Below, piece by piece: positions 10,661-21,289 of a DNA stretch of 64,000 nucleotides. Under the pieces are notes generated by a model. That model saw only the letters and a program-made list of their open reading frames with translations, was not told where the DNA came from and did no database searches. The stretch lies in the NCBI RefSeq assembly GCF_040954835.1, contig NC_090705.1, forward strand, positions 10,610,001 through 10,674,000. The letters run 5' to 3'. This stretch comes from Lepisosteus oculatus (taxonomy: Eukaryota; Chordata; Actinopteri; Semionotiformes; Lepisosteidae). The stretch's first letter is position 1. Every line of letters starts with the position of its first letter. The translations under genes were made by a program, and so were the position numbers.

Positions 10661-10689
10661 GACATTCTTTCTCTGTTATTCAGTTTTGA

Positions 10690-11760
10690 CCTCAGTGCGA
10701 CTTTGTGCGAGATTGATCAGTAATTGAAATCCAATGGATCTGTTATAGTATATCATGCGTGCTCAAACAGCACACACGATTAACCGGTTCTACAGTATTT
10801 GGACCAAGAAGAATGTCCATCTACAGCTGTGGCGCTTTACCCAATCAGAGTGTCGATTCTCACTCTTCACCCAACCGCGACCCGACCTGTTCGGGGGTTT
10901 AGCCAATCACGGGTCTGAGAGCTGTGCAAGCTAGCAGCGCCAGGCGGATCGGCTTGGTTACTGTCAATGATTCAGTCTGCGTTCCTATGCTCATATGCGG
11001 GTTGTTCGAACGAACCCGTATTGAGCAGTATTTCTTGCATTGTGAACGTATGTACACAACGGTCCAGCAGTGTTCCAGTTAGTGCGTAATTACGCATCCA
11101 TTAAAAACCTGAGGTTTGCAAAAAGAAAATTAGCTCACTGATAGTTTTATGTAGAGGTTGTGAACATTTTTGCAAGTCGAGGTCTTTAAAATGCGTTTGG
11201 TTTGAAGGCTTTATGTGTTTCCCTTGCGAAGTTATGGACAAAGAATATTTGTGCGTGGTCAAAAAAAATGGCGTAAAAACGACAAAGTGAAGGCTGTGAA
11301 AACATTCACAATGTACTTTAGACACACAGCAAGATGTTTCGTAACTCTAGGAGGTTTCGTGAAAACGCTACTGGCGTTCCCCAAAGGTTCAAGCTAACGT
11401 TACCGGGGTGTTCACTTTCGGCTCGAAAAAAAGCTCTTAAACGCAATCAGAGGAGTTGCGTACTTTTCATCGACTAGCGGGAGGGTGTAGAAAACACGCC
11501 GTGTCTCATCTCCGGGGCAGTGAAGAAGCAAAGCCTGCGCTGTCGGTTCAAGTAGCGGCCGGTACTGTAGCTCACCCTGGCGAGCAGCGCTGAGGTGCCG
11601 GTGTTGTCAAAAATAACTCGGAGCCAAGCGGTAAAAACCGCCGCAGGCCGTCCCTTTTGTGGGAGAGCAAGGGTGTGGGATGAAGCAGGGAAAGTAAGAC
11701 ATCGTCGTCGCCAATATGTAGCGTGCTGAGGCAGGGAAAGGCAGTAACTAACTTTCAAAA
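10690..11760. promoter_or_regulatory. CpG-rich segment with CCAAT motifs, possible promoter of an unassigned transcript
   Basis: CG dinucleotides are much more frequent than in the flanking AT-rich DNA. Two CCAAT motifs, ACCCAATCAG near 10838 and AGCCAATCAC near 10903, lie 65 bp apart. From 11474 to 11758 a 94-codon minus-strand frame is open but matches no family I know. The sequence looks like a CpG island; there is no proof of a transcript. It may instead be part of the nearby palindromic array's CG-rich domain. Confidence 0.35.
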
Positions 11761-11904
11761 TACAACACAGGCCTCACGATCACATACAGTAGCACTTTGT
11801 ACCCACTGATAATTACATTTAATTCGTTAACTCACTGCCCTCCATTACGACAGTAGCGACTCCTAGCGGCATGGGGTTACTGGGTAACTAAATTATTGCA
11901 TTTT

Positions 11905-12035
11905 CCGTATGAAAAATAATAATCGTCATCATCATCATCATCATCATCATCATCTTACACTACTATTGCGCTTTTCAGGACACTCCACTCAAAGCTCTTT
12001 ACAAGTAATGGGGATCCCCTCGACCACGCATAATG
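11905..12035 (-). repeat. Tail fragment of the 5S-type SINE with (CAT)n run
   Basis: The plus strand shows (CAT)n at 11927-11953, then TTGCGCTTTTCAGGACACTCCACTCAAAGC and a TTTACAAGTAATGGGGATCC segment. This is the complement of the SINE tail seen at 12610-12770. The 5S head is missing. Confidence 0.65.
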
Positions 12036-12399
12036 CGTAGCCACAGGCTGGATGATTAAAAGCAAACATAAGCGTGATGGTTAATATTAGGGGCTCCGGT
12101 ATATCACTACAGAATACCGATATACAAAGACCTGCAACTAAAAATGGGCTGACAAACGTTTTTGAAATGTAATCATTTATATTGTCAAAACAACTTTCGG
12201 CACATAAAAAAAAGTTCTTCAACACAGTAAAGGCAGTTTCATGTATAATTCATGTGTTTTTCTGGCACATATTCGTATGTTGGCAGCGTAATAAAGCTAC
12301 AAAGACTCATTGGCTATGATCCAATACTACAGTTTGATTTTGAGAACAGAACCAGTAAAGATAAAATCCGCTTCTCCACTTTTTAACCGTGGCGAAACA

Positions 12400-12700
12400 T
12401 GAAACTATGTAGATCTGTTCTCCTCCCAAATGACAGCTGGTGTGTGGGGGTCGTTCTGGTGCACTATGGCTGCTGTCACATCATCCAGGTGGGGCTACAC
12501 ATTGGCGGTGGGAGGGAGTCTCCATTACCTGTAAAGCGCTTTAAAAGCGAAAGGAATTATTAATACAATTAAAGTTAGATGTAATTACATTAACTAATTT
12601 AATGTTGGATGCTGCACATTGTTGGTGGTAGAGGGGATCCCCATTACCTGTAAAGCGCTTTGAGTGGAGTGTCCAGAAAAGCGCTATATAAGTGTAAACA

Positions 12701-12770
<70 letters not shown>
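12400..12770 (+). repeat. Two partial 5S-type SINE copies in tandem, ending in (ATT)n
   Basis: The first piece (about 12405-12565) has CAGCTGGTGTGTGGGGGTCG, TGGCTGCTGTCACATCATCC and ACCTGTAAAGCGCTTT. The second (about 12610-12770) repeats GGATCCCCATTACCTGTAAAG and continues with GAGTGGAGTGTCCAGAAAAGCGCTATATAAGTG into (ATT)n at 12701-12768. Neither keeps the 5S head. Confidence 0.7.
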
Positions 12771-12771
<1 letters not shown>

Positions 12772-12890
12772 TGCTTTACTGGTGTGATGCAGTAACATTG
12801 GTATATTATTAACTACTTCTCAAGGTTTCACAGATCGTTTCAATACTAACATTATCGATGTCTAACATCTACCGATATATTTAATCTACC

Positions 12891-12931
12891 AATAGTTAAG
12901 GGAGATGGGCAATTTATCTCCCTTAACTATT
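12891..12931. repeat. Perfect 16-bp inverted repeat (hairpin)
   Basis: AATAGTTAAGGGAGAT at 12891-12906 is followed by a 9-base loop and its exact complement ATCTCCCTTAACTATT at 12916-12931. It lies in AT-rich DNA with no gene. Confidence 0.9.
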
Positions 12932-13479
12932 AAATGACTTAAATGGCGGATGATGCAATTTATTATTTGTAATTCCAGGATCCGTCATTTAATGCTGTAG
13001 GCGTTGTAAGCGCTAGATGGCGCTATTAAGGTTTGACTGAGATTGTTCATCATCCAACAAGTTTGTTTGGATGTGTCTGGTTGAACTCTGGAATTATTTC
13101 ATATTACGTGGTGGCCAAAATTGTACACAATATTCTATATTACTAGTGCATTATACAATTATAACACAATAATCTTTCATTTACTTTCTACTCTTTAAAA
13201 CGATATACCCTAACATTCTGGTTTCCTCTTTAATTTCCTACTTTGTCTAGTGTACACATTTATTATGTGTCAACATAAATACAGTCTTTTTCATAGGCAG
13301 CCCCTTCTATCTCAGTGTTTCCTATTTTGTATTTATAATGTATTTATGTTTTTACCACCTTCTTGTTGGTAGAGCGTATACTATACTTCCAGATATTTTC
13401 TTTAATACTTGAGTGAATTATTCCACATCAGCCTCTGCTTCGGTCTTTGTATTTAAGCAAAGGTACTACACCCTGCACT

Positions 13480-13695
13480 TACCTACTGTACATTAAACAT
13501 CATCTGACAGGTGTTTGCCCAGCCTTGAACTTTATCTGAGTCTTTTAGAGTTTCTGTTGCTTCTACAATATATGTTAATCCTCTTAATTTGGTATCCCCT
13601 GCAAACGTGACTAGTTTACTAAGAGTACCAATGAAGAAGAGCAGTGGCCCTAATACAGATTCCTGTCATACTCTACTAATTACATCCCAAACACG
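13480..13695 (-). pseudogene. Degenerate LINE reverse-transcriptase fragment
   Basis: Translated on the minus strand from about 13690, the sequence reads ESVLGPLLFF, where active LINEs have QGSVLGPLLFL, then a shortened spacer and TFAGDTKL in place of TFADDTKL. It continues with a segment like the following helix (KDSDKVQGWANT). Stops interrupt it and the catalytic aspartate pair is altered. It is a dead non-LTR remnant. Confidence 0.65.
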
Positions 13696-14159
13696 TTCAT
13701 GCAAATGCTTCTATTTAATGTTGTTATTCTGAATAGTATATGGCATCTCCTGTTCAGAAATACATTACAAATACAGAAACTATTGCTCCAAACATCTTTC
13801 CTTATAATTTCCCCCATATGTCATCCAAACACAAAGTTGAAAATAAATGAGGCAGTCATATCTTATTGTATAATAGATGAACATTTTTTGTAACATCGGT
13901 TACGGATGAGAGGTGATTACCCTTCTGCCCATGTAGCTTGTTTGGTTGCTAGCAGCTGCTTATACAAGAATCTCCTTTGGCTGATGTCTTGTTAGGCTGG
14001 GTGGCTTGTACCAGACCCCACAACCCTAGGCTCAAAAAGAGTTGCTTGAGACTAATGGTTGGTTCTGAAGAAGTCTATTGGGCTGTCAATGCCCCTTGGC
14101 CATCTGAGGGTTGTGGATATAAATTCTTGAAGAGTAAGAGAAGATTTAGTGGTCTACAG

Positions 14160-14345
14160 CACCCACCTACCCTTGGACTGGACGCCAGTCCATCACAGGG
14201 CAGACAGACACGCAGACGATCACACCAGGGACACCAGTTTTCCCAGAAGCCAAATGACCTAGCAGCATGTGTCTGGACTGTGAGGAGCTGGAGGAAACCC
14301 ACTCTTGAGCTAACTGAAAGGTGAATGGGCCATTGCCTGGACATT
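14160..14345 (-). repeat. tRNA-derived SINE (family 1), partial
   Basis: It holds TTGGACTGGACGCCAGTCCA, CACAGGGCAGACAGACACGC, CCAGAAGCCAAATGACCT and TGGAGGAAACCCACTC, in the reverse order of the whole copy at 20163-20515. Both ends are missing. Confidence 0.65.
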
Positions 14346-14349
14346 TCAC

Positions 14350-17300
14350 AGTGCTGCACATTTACAACACCCCCTTCACACAATAACAAATGCAGAAGTA
14401 ATGTAATTACTTGATTACATAGAAGTATGACCCACACTTTCTAAAACTAATATTTAAAGCAGAAAGTCAGTAAACAGTTTTCCCCACAGCTCAGGAAAAA
14501 AGAGGTTGCTCAATTGCTTGGGCAAAAGCAAAGCAACAGAGTCCAGCTATTTTCCCCACAATTTATAAAATGCATCATGTAAAAGTGAATGAATAAAAAT
14601 TAATTAATGCTTTTCCCAGTATCCTGATGAAATCGGCAATGCTGAAGCAAAGTACACATTTCACACAGAGCAGCAGTTCTCTTCTTCCGCAGTCTGTTGC
14701 CCTTATCCGAGAGAGAACTGAGAATGCATTTTGAAAATAAAAGGCAAGGCGCCTACTGTACGTGCAAATCATTTCAGCAGCTTTTGAGCCACTGTTATGA
14801 CTGCTGCTTTAGGAGGAATCAAAAACACTCAATACAGCTGTACCTCAGAGCTACAGTGGTGCCATGACCAAATCAAGTACTGTCAGACAAATCATTAGCA
14901 AGGGAAATGTAGATTATGCAACCACCAGAGCTGTCTAACAGAACATCGAGACATCAGATGCCACAGTAGGGTTTCAAATGACTAGAGGCCATATTTCCCA
15001 TCTTGCAGTTTGGTGCAAATCTGAAGCCTTCTGCTGTATATATTCTGCTGGATGTTACAGTAACTGCCAGGAATAAAAGGTTCAACTGAAATTAGTGTAG
15101 AGATTTTAGTCAGGGATGTACAATGAAAAATGTGCAAACTGCTCAGATTTGCTTGTGAATAACAAGGTGCTAGCAATCAGCTATCTGAGAGTGCGCTGGG
15201 ATTGTCCTCAGTTCAAAGAGCAGAGGAGCTGGTATAAAGCCCTGCAATGAGCCTACTTTGCTCTGCCTCAAGCTGTCAACTGGTGTTTTGAAGAAATCAG
15301 ATGCCTGTTTCTTAGGGATTCATCTGAAGTCCAGTTAGATGATGCTTGCTCACTTCATTGTCACCTGTCAAGCTTAGGAGGTCCCACAAGGCTCAAGCCT
15401 GGGCCATGCTCATCTTTTCCCCAGTGCATCTTCTGGGACACAAGACTTCTATTTCTGGTGTTAATTACAAGCGCTCTGTGGGGTGTGCTGAGGGGAATGG
15501 AGACACAGAGTCTGGGTATGTTTTCCTGGATGTGTACAAAGTGTTTCTGTTTCAGAGCCCCACAGCTCTGAGCCAGCCTAAAGGAAGACAGCCTATGTGT
15601 TGACTTGCAGTGATTTTGTTTGGTTTCGATTTTATTTTAAAAAGTGTTTCGGGTGTTTTCATAAGCATTAGTATTACTAGAAAATAATAAGATCTAGCAA
15701 AATGTTATTATTGCATCTCCATAAAATAGTTATGTACATCTGATTACAGTATTTACTGTATTTCAAATAGGGTGTTCAGCTCCCAGATTCTATTCTTGTA
15801 AGTATTCTTGTGTAATTAACTTTTGTATTTTCTTAAATCACTTATTTTCATTTTGCTTTTCCAAAGTAAGAGAATGAGCTTTTTTCCTAGGAAAACATAG
15901 AATAGGAAATAACTGTCTTCAGGGAACCAACAGAAAATGAATGGGATCAGAAAACACAAGAAGTAAAAGAAATATAGTCACTAATATATATCTGCTTGTA
16001 TGAAGAGTTACTCGCATCTACGGAAGAAAAAGTTTGAAACCTCTGACATGGTTATTAGCACTATTACTTTCTTGCTTTGTGAAAACAGCCTTGATTATGT
16101 GTCCCGCTTATTAAACATGCACCACTTTTGAAGGACTTTTATAAGTTACTGAAATCATTAGGACGGGCTGTTCTTGTTGGACACCATTCAGAGTGGATTC
16201 ACTGCCAAAGCTTGGCTTACTCATGTTCTGCTTCACTGCTGCAAAATGTAATGAAACCATATCCAGGGCAGGAGACAGCTTACCCATTCTCCGCGGGGAG
16301 TACTGATGTGTTTGCACGGAAAAGTGAATATGGCAAAATGCCTGAAGCATTAGATTGCATTTGTCAAGCAGTGGCACAGGTGGCACAGTGACAGGGTATA
16401 TATCAAAAGTCTTAAATTCAAATTAATACAGTGACTAGATTATCAGTCTGCTATGGACCCATACACTGCAACCAAGCTGAATTTACAGCTGGCTGGTTGA
16501 GATTGATAAACTTGCCAAACTGCAGCCTATTCTTGGCAGACCAAAGCTAAAAGGTGGTGTCACAGACCATGGACCACATCAATTTCAGCTCTGTGCTTGG
16601 CTCTAGAAAGTATAGCCACTCATTCAAAACACCCAGACCTATTTACTTGCAACTGATCTCTGTAATCCTTTTGTACTAACACACTTCTGCTTTAAAAGGT
16701 AAAGCCCATACCTGGGCCTACAGGCGTAGATTATTCCAGTTTTTGTAGCATTAAGCAGGCAGTATTCAATTCACGCCTTCATGGTCCGTGACGGAGTTAC
16801 CCCGTGCAATACTGTTTAACCAAATACACAGCGGGATGGACTGATTAACTGGGGGTAAATCACTGGAATCAGTGTCTATGTGGGAACCCAACACTTCTAT
16901 TTAAGAATCCAGAGACCTAACACAGCCCTTCACAACCCGGTCACCACAGTATAACTGGTTTTGTAAACAGGTCACTGCATACAGTAAGTAAAAGGGCACA
17001 GATAGGATTCTAAGATTCCTTTGACAGGCTCTAGGTGAGAAAAGTCTGTTACCGTAAAACTAAAAGGAACACTCCTTTCTTTTAAAACTGGTTCATAACA
17101 TTCTTTTCAACAAGAAAAATGTCCTTTCTTACTTCAGGAATGAAGATTGGCTTTCAGTCTGATGAACAGTCCCCCAGAATGGCCGTCGCTGTGTGTAACA
17201 TATCTTCCACATCACATTATTCACTGGTCAGGAAAAAAGAGGTTGTTAAAAGCTTCAGCAATTGACAGGGTGTCCATTTCAGAAGCTCTGTTGATTTGGC

Positions 17301-19020
17301 CTTGACTGTCTGTAATATGACACCCAAGTGTGTTGAATGATGCAAAAGAATTTCCTGGCCTGACATTGCATTCTTTGGCCTTAAAGAGATACATTTGTAA
17401 TCTCTCTTTACTACTCAATCAAGCTCTTCCTTTGTGTGTACTGTAGTCTGTTACACATGATTCCCCCCCACCCCAAACACCTAATGTTGCATCTTAATTT
17501 TTAAATTTCATACTAAGAAAGCAAAACATATGCAAGGCCTTCTTAAAGCTGACTTTAACAAAAAAAAACATGGTGGTGAGTATTTTAAGTGTTGCTCAGA
17601 TGCCCGTTCTTGAAGTAATGCAGTTAAATGTATTTTTAAAAAGTCTTTAATTGTTTGAAATTGGACTGACAAAGGATTTGCTTTTGCATTTTTTCAGGAG
17701 CACCTTAGGAAATAAAGCTTAAAAGTATTAATATTGTAATATTTTGAATATTTAGAGAGTCTCCTGTTCGGAATGATTTGTTAAATTTATTTAGCATACA
17801 GTGGGAGAATTATAGAAATCTCTTGACCGCAATTAGACTTATCCTGGCAATATAGCACATATTGTGTTTCTTTTTTGTCTTTTTTAGATACTGTAGACCA
17901 CTTCTTAGAAGATTTTCATGTTAGTTTTTCACACGTGAAAATAGAGTAGCTGACAAAACCAATAGACACTTCTCTTCAAATTCTTCATCTGCTTAACCCT
18001 CATTCTGGCTCCAGCCTTTCTGTCTATTAAAGGTCTTAAAGGAGCATATGTATACAAAAATGAATAAGGAAACCATAATTGTAATTGTACAGTTGTAACC
18101 TTTTTGTCCTGGAATAGCCAGCCCAGTCAAAGGCATTATCAGCTTTGAATAACAGGAACAGAAAAAATGCAGAGTACAAAACCATAGACAAGGGTATTTT
18201 GATCATCAGGTTAAAATGAAATAAGATCATTCAGTGGGAAAATGCTGCCCAACTCCCACTCGTATTCAAACCCCTTAATTGGTTTATCTCGTGCTTATCT
18301 GGTTACGGATTTTTCACTTACCACAAAAACTTGGCCAATTAATTCTGGTGTGCTATCCATTCCTCACTCAAAACTTTGAGAACATCCATTCGTTCTCTTG
18401 CTGTTCTCAAATATTGTAATGTTCTCTCATCGTGGACAAAGGTCTATTTTTATACACCAGCTTTTCCTTCTGTTTGATCTGAATAGTGTGGCTGCATTTA
18501 GTAAACTTGGTTTATGTTTTCTTTTCATCTGTACACCTTGTAACATACATCATCTTACACCAAAGATTGTGGGTGTCTGAAACAAGTAACAGCCATACTG
18601 TTGAAGCCAGTACCCTTGCATATTTCAGGATATGCCAGGATGAGATCCACAAATCAATTAGCTACCAGCAACCAAATGAGCTAAATGGGCTCGATGATCT
18701 TTCTTCCAGTCCTACAAAAGGATTATGTTTGTTACACCTTCATGACCAATGTTGTAGTAGATACAAGCACAGAAAATATGCCTACACTTTTCCTTCATTG
18801 TTTACCATTAACATTTCTGAAATATTTAAAGCTGTGTTCAGTGGCAGTAAATAAAAAGGCATCATGTGTCAGTCAGTGGCACACGTGACCTCTGGCCTCT
18901 TCTGTGTAATGAATATCATTACATGGATGTGGGATTAGTCAGTCTCTTTTCCCACTGGTCACACAAGATATTTTGGCACCTGACATGATGAACACATTTG
19001 CAGTGATGCACTGCAACTAA
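14350..19020. other. Long intergenic stretch without recognised genes
   Basis: AT-rich, with scattered short open frames on both strands that have no family resemblance or splice support. Near 18600-18720 there is a dispersed-repeat-like piece (AGCTACCAGCAACCAAATGA, GCTAAATGGGCTCGATGATC) similar to 3' ends of fish LINE elements. Nothing else could be named. Confidence 0.4.
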
Positions 19021-19145
19021 AATAGAGACCAAACATTATTTAAGAGGCCCGTGACCGTGCCGAGAAAACTGTCATTTAACAGAAGCAAACACGCAGCCTG
19101 CATAAAACAGTTATCCATAACATCTGAGAAGCCTGCTTTCCCAAC

Positions 19146-20977
19146 ATGCCTTCCCATGCTGCAAAGGATATCCCTTATCTCTTCAACGCCTATTGTGATG
19201 TGAAGGAAGACAATGTCAGGAAGAAGGAATTTTATCAATCAACATGGCTGGACCTGGATATGGAAACAAGACCTCAGGAAAAGTATGTACCAGACCTAAC
19301 CCTAGCCAAAAAGGTTTAATATGTAATGAGTAGAAAATATGTGTATCAGGGTACCTGGGGAGCTCTTTTGTGTTTGCATATTATCGTGACCTTAAAGTTT
19401 GTATTTTGTTACAAAAGAAGCTTTTTTAAAACCTGATTAAGAACTGTTAGGAACTGTGAGTGAAATAAAGAACAGAGAGATGGGTGATAATGATGATGGT
19501 GACACAGACAAAAAAAACAATGAATCCCAACTTGTTTGTAAGACAGTTCTAAGTTAAAATAAGAAAAGAAAATTGGAGTTATGTATCAGATCGCTAACAT
19601 CAAAGCTGAAATGATCTGCAGTTGAAAAATGCTGTTTCCTTTGGATAGTTGTTTTTTTTACATAGCTCATATAGTTGTTCAGAGCCTTGTACAGTAACAG
19701 TGCTACACACTCACACTCCAGCTCGTACTGTAAGCTTACATATATCCTGCTAACTTAACAACCTTAGACCACCACAGGAATCGCAATCAGTATGTCATTG
19801 GGCGGAGCAGTGGCTCTGTGGCTAAGGATCTGTGCCTGTGGCTGGAAGGTTGCCGGTTCAAATCCCACAGCCGGCAGAGGAATCCTACTCCGTTGGGCCC
19901 CTGAGCTAGGCCCTTAACCCTAACTGCTCCAGGGGCGCCGTACAATGGCTGACCCTGCGCTCTGACTTCAAGCTTCTCTCCCGGTCTGTGTCTCATGGAG
20001 AACAAGCTGGGGTATGTGAAAAGATTAATTCCTAAAGCAAGAAATTGTATAGGGCTAATAAAGAAACATTATCATTATTATTATCATTTTCAGGACTTCA
20101 ATGTAACATTTGTATTTCACCCATAACCCCTAAATTCAATACATTTTGCCCATAACAGGCTCAAACAAGGACTGCATGATGGCGCAGTGGTTAACAATGT
20201 TGCCTTGCAGTGCTGGGGCCCTGGGTTCGATTCTGGACCTGGGGTGCTATCTGCATGGAGTTTGTATGTTCTCCCCATTTGCAGCGGTTTTTGCTGGGTG
20301 CTCTAGTTTCCTCCCGCAGTCCAAACACATACTGGTAGGTTGATTGGTTTCTGGGGAAAACGAAATTCCTGGTGTCAGTGTGTGTGCAGCCTGTGATGGA
20401 CTGGAATCCTGTCCAGGGTGTATCCTGCCTTACTCCCGTTGCTTGCTGGGATAGGCTCCAGCTCCTCAGTGACCCTATAGTGGATGGAGCGGTTTCGAAA
20501 ATGGATGGATGAGCTCAAATAAAACAAGCTAATTTTTTTTTTTTACGTGCTTCTAACAAACTGTTGTAACCCACTCTCAGGACAACGCTGTTCGAGCAAA
20601 ACACTTCGCGAAAGGAGAGCTATGAGAAGAAGCAAGTGGCTCATTTTCTGGTGCAGAGATCCCCCAACCAGAAGATAAAGTTGGGCATACTGGGGGAGAA
20701 AATGAAGGAATACCAGCTTCCCTACAAGAACGTCCTCCCTGTTCCCATGTTTGTGCCCAGCAAGGCTAAGAAAGAGCACCACCGCACTCCAACCCCAGAA
20801 GAACTCAAAGCCATCATGGAGTTCGAGAAGGCGTTGTCGAGCGGCCTCAGTACCAAACGAAGAGAGATTTCTGAGATTAAGAAAGACATGCCCAAAATGA
20901 TCCAGCCTACGCAGTTAGACTTTAGAGCCTCAAATCTAATTTCTCCTCAAAATGTGCAGGCTGTGCAGAGAAGCTAA
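19146..20977 (+). CDS. Unrecognised two-exon gene, lysine-rich protein of about 177 residues
   Basis: Exon A (19146-19282) starts MPSHAAKDIPYLFN, follows an in-frame TGA, and ends at a GTATGT donor in phase 2. Exon B (20581-20974, then TAA) begins after a CCACTCTCAG acceptor and restores the frame exactly: ...RPQEK|TTLFEQN.... The product has no signal peptide, no membrane segment and no zinc or nucleotide-binding motif. It is basic, with KKEFY, SKAKKEHHR and TKRREISEIKKDM, and has proline-flanked short blocks (QLPYKNVLPVPMFVP) that recall axonemal microtubule inner proteins, though that is only an impression. AATAAA follows at 20993. The intron has absorbed two tRNA-derived SINEs. I do not recognise the family. 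A further 5' exon cannot be excluded. Confidence 0.68.
19797..20085 (+). mobile_element. tRNA-derived SINE (family 2)
   Basis: The head reads GGGCGGAGCAGTGGCTCTGTGGCTAAGG, a box A-like segment, and about 40 bases later GCCGGTTCAAATCCCAC, a box B. The body includes GCCGTACAATGGCTGACCC. The tail has AATTGTATAGGGCTAATAAAG and ends near TTATCATTATTATTATC. It is a SINE, not a tRNA gene, since the acceptor stem cannot close. It lies in the intron of the unrecognised gene. Confidence 0.75.
20163..20515 (+). mobile_element. tRNA-derived SINE (family 1), nearly complete copy
   Basis: The head has ATGGCGCAGTGGTTAACA (box A) and GGGTTCGATTCTGGACC (box B). The body includes GGAGTTTGTATGTTCTCCCC, TCCTCCCGCAGTCCAAACAC, TGTGATGGACTGGAATCCTG and GGGATAGGCTCCAGCTCC, ending GAAAATGGATGGATGAG. 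At least eight other copies or fragments are in the window. The GGATGGAT end and these boxes are common in fish genomes. Confidence 0.8.
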
Positions 20978-20992
20978 GGGTTTAACTGTAAA

Positions 20993-20998
20993 AATAAA
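20993..20998 (+). terminator. Polyadenylation signal AATAAA of the two-exon gene
   Basis: AATAAA lies 16 bases after the TAA stop codon at 20975, and another AATAAA lies about 12 bases on (21005). Confidence 0.6.
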
Positions 20999-21114
20999 AC
21001 ACTAAAATAAACTTTCACCCTGGAGTCATGGAGGTAAAGGATAAAAGGGTTAAAAAGCACGTGCTAGTGAGATGTATTGATTCTGTAGATCTTAGCGAAC
21101 ATGTTTACAAGAGT

Positions 21115-21277
21115 AGTTCAAGTAGGGAGCTGCGTCAGCATGCGTAGGCTGCAAAGGAACAAGTAAAGGTTTATTTCATGCTGAAAAGAGAAGAAAGGAA
21201 TCACTCTTTGGGTGTGAGCCGAAGTGCTCACACCCGAAACGTTGTTTCCTTTCTTTTCTTTTCAGCATGGAATAAAA
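21115..21277 (+). mobile_element. Short palindromic hammerhead-like element with 12-bp target duplication
   Basis: The element of 163 bp is flanked by the perfect direct repeat GTTTACAAGAGT (21103-21114 and 21278-21289). Its interior forms a long stem: CATGCTGAAAAGAGAAGAAA pairs with TTTCTTTTCTTTTCAGCATG, allowing one or two bulges. Inside this is a second hairpin, GGGTGTGAGC-CGAAGT-GCTCACACCC, followed directly by GAAACGTTGTTT. Long stem I, stem II, GAAAC and a minimal ACGTTGT stem III is the layout of a type I hammerhead; the CUGANGA strand is lost here but present in the copy at 9012-9168. It has no coding capacity. Small non-autonomous retrozymes of Penelope-like elements have this plan. 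Confidence 0.6.
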
Positions 21278-21289
21278 GTTTACAAGAGT

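Noticed and set aside
11474-11758. 94-codon minus-strand frame in the CpG-rich segment
   Set aside because: No family resemblance, no splice signals that make sense; kept only as part of a possible promoter region.
19243-19281. Alternative start MAGPGYGNKTSGK before the donor at 19283
   Set aside because: This frame ends in phase 0 and hits a stop 14 codons into the next exon, while the other frame joins exactly.
20163-20240. tRNA genes at 19797 and 20163
   Set aside because: Boxes A and B are present but cloverleaf stems do not close, and both continue into SINE bodies.
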